From: Betaproteobacteria bacterium
GTDB taxonomy: Bacteria; Pseudomonadota; Gammaproteobacteria; Burkholderiales; SG8-39
DNA: 11,135 bases
Assembly (NCBI GenBank): GCA_029858545.1
Contig: JAOUFA010000087.1
Coordinates: 1-11,135, forward strand
Direction: 5' to 3'
This document shows, one piece after another, positions 1 to 5,606 of the stretch (position 1 is the first letter of the stretch; every line of letters starts with the position of its first letter). The translations under genes and the position numbers were made by a program. The notes beneath the pieces were generated by a model, which had not been told where the DNA came from, did not search any database, and saw nothing but the letters and a program-made list of their open reading frames with translations.

Positions 1-620
1 TCGACCTGGTGATTGATGTGCTGGATCCCCGGACGCGGGGACGGGAACAGCGCCAGCGAATGATGGATCGTGTGGATGCGCAACAACGGAGCGTCTCCGA
101 TCCAGTCCGATACGCGGGCATTCATGAGCCGCGTCCAGAACGCTTCATCGCGCGACGCATGCGCGGTGCGCAATCCGATGTGGCTGAAGTGCGTGATGCC
201 GGCGTCGCGTGAAGGGAAGTAGCGCACACCGCTATGATACGGACGCACGACGATCTCGTGCTTATTGCCGGTCGGGTCCTGGAACCCGATGAAATTCCTG
301 ACCCGGCGCTCGTCGCATTCGGCGGGAGTACCCCAGTGCACGCGATGGCCCGCCTTCTCGATTTCGGCGGCCGCCGCGTCCAGGCTGTCGCGGTCGAGGA
401 TATCGAACGCCGAGACATGGTCGTTCGCGTCGCCTTCGAAGTACATCAGCGTGTAGTCGCGAGTATCGCCGCGGGTCGCTACGCGGTCGGAACGAAAATA
501 CGCGCGCCTGCCTTCGCGCGCGATCAGTTGCAGCCCGACGATTCTGGTCGCGAATTCGATGGCCGCGTCCAGATCGGGCGTGCCCACGCGCAGATAGCGA
601 ATGTCGAAGAGGTTGACCAT
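1..620 (-). CDS. Probable class I extradiol ring-cleavage dioxygenase (VOC family), partial at window edge
   Basis: The frame opens with ATG at 620-618 and stays open to position 1, giving 206 residues with the C-terminus outside the window. A GGAG ribosome site lies 8 bases upstream (627-630). Two vicinal-oxygen-chelate modules are visible. The N-terminal one (about residues 5-126) includes FQDPTGNKHEIV, the usual end of such a module. The second starts near residue 141. In the second module HFSHIGL supplies H147 and GIQHINHQV supplies H201, matching the two iron-binding histidines of BphC-type enzymes. HHSLALF (H187) sits where the catalytic acid-base histidine is expected. The glutamate ligand would lie past the edge. 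Family members are about 290-310 residues, so roughly a third is missing. The likely reaction is Fe(II)-dependent meta-cleavage of a catechol-like substrate in the cytoplasm, but the substrate cannot be read. A non-dioxygenase VOC protein remains possible. The gene is divergent from the transporter operon. Confidence 0.85.
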   Translation of the reverse strand, partial: MVNLFDIRYLRVGTPDLDAAIEFATRIVGLQLIAREGRRAYFRSDRVATRGDTRDYTLMYFEGDANDHVSAFDILDRDSLDAAAAEIEKAGHRVHWGTPAECDERRVRNFIGFQDPTGNKHEIVVRPYHSGVRYFPSRDAGITHFSHIGLRTAHASRDEAFWTRLMNARVSDWIGDAPLLRIHTIHHSLALFPSPRPGIQHINHQV

Positions 621-655
621 GGCGTGCTCCAGATTGGGACGGGGCGGGTGGGACG

Positions 656-675
656 GTTCGAATTTCGACTCGAAC
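656..675. promoter_or_regulatory. Inverted repeat over the predicted start of dioxygenase transcription (candidate operator)
   Basis: The arms GTTCGA (656-661) and TCGAAC (670-675) are perfect inverted copies with an 8-base spacer. The spacer region itself holds the small palindrome CGAATTTCG (659-667). The element covers roughly -3 to +17 relative to the predicted start site, a position typical of a repressor site. No specific regulator can be assigned. Confidence 0.4.
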
Positions 676-678
676 ATC

Positions 679-708
679 ATTATCGCCGATCGCCTTGCCG
701 GACGTTAA
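679..708 (-). promoter_or_regulatory. Predicted sigma70-like promoter of the VOC dioxygenase gene
   Basis: On the minus strand TTAACG (708-703) and GATAAT (684-679) are separated by 18 bases. The -10 box matches consensus at five of six positions and the -35 box at four. Transcription would start near 671-673, about 50 bases before the ATG at 620. The call rests on box matching only. Confidence 0.5.
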
Positions 709-783
709 GGGCCGGCGGGTTCCGGACGCAGGCGCCGCGCTCGTCGATCTGCGCGACGCATTCGGTGCGGTGATGACTACGCG

Positions 784-809
784 CTGAATCGACGCTAACG
801 CGGATTCAG
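784..809. promoter_or_regulatory. Inverted repeat just upstream of the tctC -35 box (candidate activator site)
   Basis: CTGAATC (784-790) and GATTCAG (803-809) are perfect 7-base inverted arms with a 12-base spacer. The element ends 2 bases before the -35 box and is centred about 50 bases before the predicted transcription start, where an activator such as a LysR-type protein often binds. That position is the argument; the protein is unknown. Confidence 0.4.
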
Positions 810-811
810 GT

Positions 812-840
812 TTGACCGCGTATTCTTCCTTGGACATAAT
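812..840 (+). promoter_or_regulatory. Predicted sigma70 promoter of the tctCBA-LVIVD operon
   Basis: TTGACC (812-817) and CATAAT (835-840) each match five of six consensus bases and are exactly 17 bases apart. The start site would be near 847, leaving a leader of about 64 bases before the ATG at 911. The same TTG at 812 opens a reading frame in phase with tctC, but it belongs to the -35 box. Confidence 0.65.
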
Positions 841-846
841 GCATTG

Positions 847-873
847 CGCGCATGCGGCACTGCTGCATGCGCG
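847..873 (+). promoter_or_regulatory. Perfect 9-bp inverted repeat at the start of the tctC leader
   Basis: CGCGCATGC (847-855) and GCATGCGCG (865-873) pair perfectly around a 9-base loop. The element begins at about +1 of the predicted transcript. It could be a DNA operator blocking the promoter or a stable hairpin at the 5' end of the mRNA. There is no U-run after it, so it is not an intrinsic terminator. Confidence 0.45.
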
Positions 874-910
874 GTCTATACATGATGGCGACCCAGGGAG
901 GAACGAACCA

Positions 911-1918
911 ATGAGAACTTTCAGCTTGCAGCGCCGGCGCCTGCTGGCGGGCGCAGTGGGTGCGGCAGCGATGGGTCGAGTGCCCTTGTCGGGCGCGCAG
1001 GCGTTCCCGTCACGCAATATGAGGGTGGTCATCCCGACCGCCCAGGGCGGTGGCGCGGAGCGGCTTGCCCGGGTGTTCGACGATTTCTGGGGGCCGTTGC
1101 TCAAAGCGAATTTCGAATACAGCTTCTTCCCCGGTGCCGCAGGCCAGGTGGGCTACGAGCTATACCTCCACAAGCGCGAGAAGGACGGGCACAACCTGCT
1201 GTTCGGAAACATGGGCCCGGAAATGATCATGTACGCGCTGCGCAATCCGAAGTATCGCTTTCCGCAGGACTATGAGTACTTCTGCCGGCTCGATGTGGAT
1301 GACAGCATCGTCTTTGTGCGCCAGGACAGCCCGTTCAAGCGTATCGAGGATGTGGTCGCCGAGGCGAAGAAGCGCAGTGTGGCGGTCGCGGTGAGCAGGC
1401 TGCCGCACCCGGCTTCGATCGGCATGCTTGCACTGGGTAAGGCGGTCGGGGCGAAATTCAATTTGGTGCCGTACGGCGGCGGTAACCCGACCATGGTCGC
1501 GGTGATGAATGGGGAAGCCGATTGTGGCGCACTGCCGATCGCCGGTGTCGCGGCGGCGGGCGAGCGGATGCGCATCCTCGGAATTTTCAATGACGAACAC
1601 AAGATGGCGAAATACTCGAATAACGCGCCGGCGGTGAACGCGGTGTTCGGTACCAAGATCCCGTCGCTGGCTTCGTCGCGCTCCTGGGCGGTTCATGCCG
1701 AGGTGATCGACAAGATGCCGGACCGCATCGCGTTGCTGGAGAAAACCTCGAAGGCCGTGTTCGACGATCCGGCGTACAGGGAGGCCTATGCCAAGACCGG
1801 TGCGCCGGTCGAGACCATCCAGTACGGGGACCGCGCACTGTGCACGCGATACGCGAACCACATGGTTGAACTGGCGAACGAATACCGTTCGCTGCTCTCG
1901 GCGAAACGCAAGAGTTGA
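911..1918 (+). CDS. tctC: Tripartite tricarboxylate transporter substrate-binding protein (TctC/Bug family)
   Basis: This 335-residue protein is the periplasmic receptor of a TTT-type secondary transporter. It binds a carboxylate ligand and delivers it to the TctA-TctB membrane pair encoded next. ATG 911 is chosen because AGGGAGGA (895-902) lies 8 bases upstream; the longer frame from 812 begins inside the promoter. The N-terminus has a Tat-like signal: R8-R9-R10, a hydrophobic stretch LLAGAVGAAAMG, and a likely cleavage after A29-Q30-A31. Bug-family landmarks follow: RVVIPTAQGGGAERLAR (38-54), PGAAGQVG (74-81), DGHNLLFGN (92-100) and the mid-protein GGGNPTMVAVMNGEADCG. The first cleft loop carries Glu (E50) where most relatives have Asp in a GG-x-x-D-x-x-A-R motif. 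Length is normal. Family assignment is firm; the ligand is unknown, though related systems import citrate, terephthalate and other carboxylic acids. Confidence 0.92.
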   Translation: MRTFSLQRRRLLAGAVGAAAMGRVPLSGAQAFPSRNMRVVIPTAQGGGAERLARVFDDFWGPLLKANFEYSFFPGAAGQVGYELYLHKREKDGHNLLFGNMGPEMIMYALRNPKYRFPQDYEYFCRLDVDDSIVFVRQDSPFKRIEDVVAEAKKRSVAVAVSRLPHPASIGMLALGKAVGAKFNLVPYGGGNPTMVAVMNGEADCGALPIAGVAAAGERMRILGIFNDEHKMAKYSNNAPAVNAVFGTKIPSLASSRSWAVHAEVIDKMPDRIALLEKTSKAVFDDPAYREAYAKTGAPVETIQYGDRALCTRYANHMVELANEYRSLLSAKRKS

Positions 1919-1934
1919 TTGCGCGGTCGCGCGG

Positions 1935-1978
1935 GCAGGCGTAGGCGAGCCCGCGGTGACGCGGGCGTATGCGCCTGC
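1935..1978 (+). other. Two-tier RNA hairpin between tctC and tctB
   Basis: The inner stem GCCCGCG (1949-1955) and CGCGGGC (1960-1966) is perfect and closes a GTGA tetraloop. The outer stem GCAGGCG (1935-1941) and CGCCTGC (1972-1978) is also perfect, with an internal loop between the tiers. It begins 17 bases after the tctC stop and has no T-run, so a full terminator is unlikely. The likely role is partial attenuation or 3'-end protection, giving more binding protein than membrane subunits. Confidence 0.6.
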
Positions 1979-2012
1979 GTCGCCTGTGTCGTGATCGTCA
2001 AGGGGTCAAACA

Positions 2013-2519
2013 ATGTCGTCAAACGAAACGCCGGGTAGCAAGGCGCCGCTCGGCGCGGATCTGGTCATTCCCGCGCTGGCGCTGGCTTTTGCCGCGTATT
2101 TCTTCGTCTCGATCTCCGATTTGGCGTGGGAGGCGAAGGCAAATGGCATGCTGATCGGCGGCGTGCTGCTGCTGCTGATCGCCGCCCAGCTGGCGCGCGT
2201 CGGTCTGAGGCTGTGGGCCGGCACGGCAGATTTCGGCTTCGACCGTCTGCTGCGGCCGCGTGAAGCGCTCGCCAAACGCATCGGCATGGTGGCGCTTACC
2301 GCCTTGTTCATCTTCTCCATGGATTGGCTGGGTCTGACGCTCGCCTTGTTCCTCGCGACGGTCGCCGCGCTGGTGCTGATGGGGGTGCGCAAGCCGGCGC
2401 AGCTCTTCTGGACCTCGTTCGGCGTGGCGGTCTTTGCCTACGTCATGTTCATCGTCGTCCTCGACGCGGCGTTTCCGCGCGGGCCGGTCGAGGTGTTCAT
2501 TGCTCGGCTGTTGTCCTAG
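2013..2519 (+). CDS. tctB: TTT transporter small membrane subunit TctB
   Basis: The 168-residue protein has the size and layout of TctB, the small inner-membrane subunit that works with TctA to move the ligand delivered by TctC. Hydrophobic segments are at about residues 16-36, 45-63, 87-103, 106-124 and 131-153, with a charged loop (LRPREALAKR, 80-89) in the middle. ATG 2013 follows AAGGGG (2000-2005) at 7 bases. TctB sequences are poorly conserved, so the assignment rests on length, topology and the position between tctC and tctA. The stop (2517-2519) lies 12 bases before the tctA start, consistent with one transcript and coupled translation. Confidence 0.88.
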   Translation: MSSNETPGSKAPLGADLVIPALALAFAAYFFVSISDLAWEAKANGMLIGGVLLLLIAAQLARVGLRLWAGTADFGFDRLLRPREALAKRIGMVALTALFIFSMDWLGLTLALFLATVAALVLMGVRKPAQLFWTSFGVAVFAYVMFIVVLDAAFPRGPVEVFIARLLS

Positions 2520-2531
2520 GGAGCGCGGGTT

Positions 2532-4028
2532 TTGACCTGGGATTTCCTTCTCGGGCAGTTCGCCACCCAGTTCGGCCTGTGGTGGGTGATCGTGCCGGGC
2601 ATCCTGATCGGAATTGTCGTCGGCGCGCTGCCCGGGTTCAGCGCGCAAAACACCCTGATCATGCTGCTGCCGCTGACCCTGGCGGTACCCGTGCCCACGG
2701 CGCTCGCATTCATGATCGCGCTGTATTGCGCGACGCACCTGGCGGGCGGTATTCCCGCGATCCTGGTCAAGATCCCCGGCACGGGCGGCGCCGCGGCAAC
2801 GACCATCGACGGCTATCCGATGACACAGAAGGGCCAGGCGCAGCAGGCGCTGGTGCTGTGTTTCACCGCGTCGGTGTTCGGCGGGCTGATCAGCACCCTC
2901 GTGACCATCGGCCTGCTGCCGTGGCTGTCCAAGATCGGCCTGTACCTTCGATCAGTGGAAATGGTGGTGGTAATGCTCTTCGGCTTGACCCTGATCGCGG
3001 TGGTCGCGGCGAAGGACCTGCTGAAGGGCCTGATCGCGGGTTTCTTCGGCCTGCTGATCGGGGTGATCGGAACCGATCACATCTACAACACACCGCGCGC
3101 GACCTTCGGTTTCCTCGAACTCTACGACGGCGTTCCGCTGGTGCCGGCGCTGATTGGCTTGTTCGCGATTTCGGAAGCGCTGGTGATGATCGAGTCAAAA
3201 TTGATCGTCAGCAAGGAGGGCCAGGGGCGCGCGTCGCACGCGCACTGGGCCGACACCGTGGAGGGACTGCGCATGGCGGCCTCGCGATGGTGGCACATCG
3301 TCTGGACATCGTTCGTCGGCCTGTTCATCGGCATCGTCCCGGGCGCCGGAGCCAGCATTGCGGCGTTCGTTGCCTATCAGCAGTCGCGCATGTGGTCCAA
3401 ACATCCGCAACGGTATGGCACCGGAATTCCGGAAGGTGTGATCGCACCGGAATCGGCGAACAACGGCGTCACCTCGGGTACGCTGGTGCCGATGATGGCG
3501 CTCGGGGTTCCCGGAGGTAGCACCGCGGCGGTCATGATGATCGTGCTGCAGTACCACGGCATGGTGATGGGACCGAGGCTCTTTGACACCCATCCGGAGA
3601 TCGCCTACGGCGTGTTCATATCGATGGCCGTCGCCTACATCTTCATGATCTTCACCATCCTGCCGCTGGCGCGGTACATGTCGCGTATCGTGCTGATCGG
3701 CACCAGCTACTTGGTGCCGGTGATCGTGCTGATGACCATCGTCGCCGCGTTCGCCGGTCGCCAGTACCAGTTCGACATGGCGCTGGCGCTGGTGTTCGGC
3801 GTCATCGGCTATATCGCGCACAAGACCGATTACCATGTGACCGCAATACTGATCGGCGTGATTCTCGGACCGCTGTTCGAGGAATATCTGGTGCGCTCGC
3901 TGCGCATCTCGGAAGGAGACCTGGCGATCCTGTTTTCCTCGCCCACCGCCAATACCTTGTGGGCACTACTCGTGGCTTCGCTTGCGCTGCCGCTCGTGCG
4001 CGCCTGGCTGAAGCAACGCGCGGGGTGA
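2532..4028 (+). CDS. tctA: TTT transporter large membrane subunit TctA
   Basis: This 498-residue polytopic protein is the main channel subunit of the carboxylate transporter. The family signatures are all present: GALPGFSAQNTLIMLLPLT (31-49), IPGTGGAAATTIDGYP (81-96), GIVPGAGASIAAFVAY (267-282) and EGVIAPESANNGVTSG (301-316), followed by GVPGGSTAA (325-333). About ten to twelve hydrophobic segments run through the chain. Full length is typical. The start is TTG 2532, preceded by AGGGAG (2518-2523) at 8 bases; no ATG is placed well for the conserved N-terminus (TWDFLLGQFATQFGLWWVI). The ribosome site overlaps the tctB stop codon. The next gene starts 2 bases after the stop. Confidence 0.96.
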   Translation: MTWDFLLGQFATQFGLWWVIVPGILIGIVVGALPGFSAQNTLIMLLPLTLAVPVPTALAFMIALYCATHLAGGIPAILVKIPGTGGAAATTIDGYPMTQKGQAQQALVLCFTASVFGGLISTLVTIGLLPWLSKIGLYLRSVEMVVVMLFGLTLIAVVAAKDLLKGLIAGFFGLLIGVIGTDHIYNTPRATFGFLELYDGVPLVPALIGLFAISEALVMIESKLIVSKEGQGRASHAHWADTVEGLRMAASRWWHIVWTSFVGLFIGIVPGAGASIAAFVAYQQSRMWSKHPQRYGTGIPEGVIAPESANNGVTSGTLVPMMALGVPGGSTAAVMMIVLQYHGMVMGPRLFDTHPEIAYGVFISMAVAYIFMIFTILPLARYMSRIVLIGTSYLVPVIVLMTIVAAFAGRQYQFDMALALVFGVIGYIAHKTDYHVTAILIGVILGPLFEEYLVRSLRISEGDLAILFSSPTANTLWALLVASLALPLVRAWLKQRAG

Positions 4029-4030
4029 CG

Positions 4031-5323
4031 ATGCACCCGATCCGATCCGGTGGCGGGGCTGAACTCGCCCGTCATGTCAGGCGCGTTGCACGACTCGAGA
4101 TTCCCGGCGGTGGGCAGGTGACGGTCGACGGCGATTTCGTCTACGTTGGCCATATGCAGCCGCCGTTCGGCACCACCATCATCGACGTATCCGACCCCGC
4201 GCATCCGAAGCCGGTGCACACCATTATGCTGCCGGACGGCCATTCGCATACCCACAAGGCGCGGGTCGCCGGCGACCTGATGATCGTCAACGTGGAGCAA
4301 AACAACCGGCATCTGATGCGCCGCGGTGCGCGCCTGCCCGAGGCCGAAGCGAAGCTGGCGGCGGGGCTGGGGCGCGCCGCCACCGATGCCGAACTCGCCG
4401 TCGAACTCGGGGTGAAGCCCGAAAATGTTCCGCTGCTGCGCGAGGGCAACCGGCGCGGCTACTCGGACGGAGGGTTTCGCGTCTATGACATTGCCGACAG
4501 GAGCCGCCCGCGGTTGCTCAGCGATACCAAGACGCACGGCTTTGGCGTGCACCGCTTCGATATGGACGCGCGCTACGCCTATATCTCGACCGAGATGGAA
4601 GGTTATGTCGGCAACATCTTGGTCATTTATGACTTGGCGAGACCCGAGTCGCCCGTAGAGGTGTCGCGCTGGTGGATGCCCGGGCAGCATGTCGCGGGCG
4701 GCGAGACGCCCACCTGGCCGGGCTACAAGAACCGGCTTCACCATGCGTTGCGCGTGGGCGATGAACTCTGGGCTGCGGTCTGGAACGCGGGCCTGCGCGT
4801 GATCGACATCTCCGACATCCGTCGACCGCGCACCGTGGGTGAATACAACTATCACCCGCCGTTCCCCGAGCCGACCCATACGGTACTTCCGGTGCGGTTT
4901 CCGGTGGCGGGTCGCCGCATCGCGGTGGCAGTGGATGAGGAGCACGACCATGTTCCCGGACAACCGCACGCCGGGCTGTGGGTGTTCGACGTGAGCGATC
5001 TGGCCGAGATCCGGCCGCTGTCGATGTTTCAAGTGAGTGAATTGGATTCCCCCTGGAGCAGGACCGGCCGTTTCGGTGCGCACCAGTTTCAGGAGCACCT
5101 GTCCGACACGTTGGTCTACGCCGCATGGTTCAGCGGGGGGTTGCGCATCGTCGACGTGGCCGACCCGATGCTGCCGCGCGAGGTGGGATATTTCATTCCG
5201 GAACCGTCGGGTGGATTTTCCAGCCCGCAGAGCAATGACGTGGACGTTGATCGACGCGGCCTGATCTACCTGCTCGACCGTAACCAGGGACTCGATATCC
5301 TCGAGTACGACGGCACGCGCTAG
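4031..5323 (+). CDS. LVIVD-repeat beta-propeller protein with blade histidines and a sigma-region-3-like insert; function unknown
   Basis: The 430-residue protein is built of repeated blades ending in IDVSDP-like strands: TTIIDVSDPAHPKPV (48-62), FRVYDIADRSRPRLL (149-163), ILVIYDLARPESPVEV (196-211), LRVIDISDIRRPRTV (255-269), LWVFDVSDLAEIRPL (316-330) and LRIVDVADPMLPREV (371-385). With the final strand set this suggests about seven blades. A histidine precedes the first strand of five blades: H75, H174, H237/H238, H283 and H351. Residues 104-138 form a charged, probably helical insert in blade 2 that resembles sigma70 region 3. No signal peptide is visible, so it is probably cytoplasmic. 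ATG 4031 is chosen because it lies 2 bases after the tctA stop with GGGG (4022-4025) upstream; a longer frame from 3959 would overlap tctA. The tight linkage points to a role with the imported substrate. Enzyme, scaffold and sensor are all open. Confidence 0.85.
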   Translation: MHPIRSGGGAELARHVRRVARLEIPGGGQVTVDGDFVYVGHMQPPFGTTIIDVSDPAHPKPVHTIMLPDGHSHTHKARVAGDLMIVNVEQNNRHLMRRGARLPEAEAKLAAGLGRAATDAELAVELGVKPENVPLLREGNRRGYSDGGFRVYDIADRSRPRLLSDTKTHGFGVHRFDMDARYAYISTEMEGYVGNILVIYDLARPESPVEVSRWWMPGQHVAGGETPTWPGYKNRLHHALRVGDELWAAVWNAGLRVIDISDIRRPRTVGEYNYHPPFPEPTHTVLPVRFPVAGRRIAVAVDEEHDHVPGQPHAGLWVFDVSDLAEIRPLSMFQVSELDSPWSRTGRFGAHQFQEHLSDTLVYAAWFSGGLRIVDVADPMLPREVGYFIPEPSGGFSSPQSNDVDVDRRGLIYLLDRNQGLDILEYDGTR

Positions 5324-5414
5324 AGCGCGCTTCGCGGGAGTTTCTAACCGCATGGCGGTGCGGCAGGCCAGGCACGCGGGGTCGGCGCGGGTTGATTGCG
5401 GCGCGTCGCCGCGC

Positions 5415-5431
5415 AGTCCACATCGTGGACT
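5415..5431. promoter_or_regulatory. Distal copy of a 17-bp palindrome (candidate IclR operator O1)
   Basis: AGTCCAC-ATC-GTGGACT has perfect 7-base arms and a 3-base centre. It matches the second palindrome at 5556-5572 in all but three positions, one symmetric arm pair plus one centre base. Short palindromes of this form are common targets of IclR-family dimers, and an IclR gene lies downstream of the UbiD gene. The regulator-site pairing is inferred. Confidence 0.6.
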
Positions 5432-5537
5432 AATCGGGAGTGCCTCCGGTGAAATCGTCCCGCGCGGCGATGCGGTTGACGTTCTGCACTCTTGACATAG
5501 ATCAGCGCCTGCGTCTGATGCGCGGGCGACGATCGCA

Positions 5538-5567
5538 TCGGCACTCTGCCACCGGAGTCCATATGAT
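5538..5567 (+). promoter_or_regulatory. Possible promoter of the UbiD gene
   Basis: TATGAT (5562-5567) matches the -10 consensus at five of six bases, and TCGGCA (5538-5543) matches the -35 box at four of six, 18 bases upstream. Transcription would start near 5574, leaving a leader of about 33 bases. The -10 box lies inside the proximal palindrome, which would explain repression. The -35 match is weak. Confidence 0.35.
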
Positions 5568-5572
5568 GGACT
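5556..5572. promoter_or_regulatory. Proximal copy of the 17-bp palindrome (candidate IclR operator O2)
   Basis: AGTCCAT-ATG-ATGGACT has perfect 7-base arms and a 3-base centre, and is the near twin of the element at 5415-5431 (shared form AGTCCAYATSRTGGACT). It ends 34 bases before the UbiD start codon and covers the possible -10 box, a repressor-like position. The two copies are 141 bases apart centre to centre. Confidence 0.65.
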
Positions 5573-5606
5573 TCGTCATCGAGTCGTCGAGATGCGAGGA
5601 GGAGAC

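Larger units (their letters stand above)
5324..5606. other. Intergenic control region between the LVIVD gene and the UbiD gene
   Basis: No protein gene is supported here. It holds a small GC hairpin spanning the LVIVD stop (CGCGCT/AGCGCG, 5316-5329), a GCGGCG-CGT-CGCCGC inverted repeat (5398-5412), and two related 17-bp palindromes listed separately. A TTGACG (5476-5481) and a TTGACA (5492-5497) occur, but neither has a good -10 box at the right distance. No T-run terminator is seen after the LVIVD gene, so read-through into the UbiD gene is possible. Confidence 0.6.

Noticed and set aside
812..910. Longer N-terminus for tctC starting at TTG 812
   Set aside because: TTG 812 is the -35 box of a good promoter, and the start at 911 has a strong ribosome site followed directly by a signal peptide.
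2324..3520. Plus-strand open frame (398 codons) overlapping tctB and tctA
   Set aside because: It is out of frame with two well-supported membrane proteins and lacks the hydrophobic segments expected for this locus.
4031..5323. Annotating the LVIVD protein as an RNA polymerase sigma factor
   Set aside because: Only a short insert resembles sigma region 3. The core-binding and -10 and -35 recognition regions are absent and the rest is a beta-propeller.
3830..5353. Long minus-strand open frame (507 codons) opposite the LVIVD gene
   Set aside because: It lies antisense to a clearly conserved protein, has no recognisable domain and is rich in Arg, His and Gly, as expected of a GC-rich shadow frame.
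5476..5503. TTGACG with TAGATC, or TTGACA at 5492, as the UbiD promoter
   Set aside because: The -10 partner matches poorly or the spacing is wrong. The TATGAT box at 5562 is a slightly better candidate, though also uncertain.
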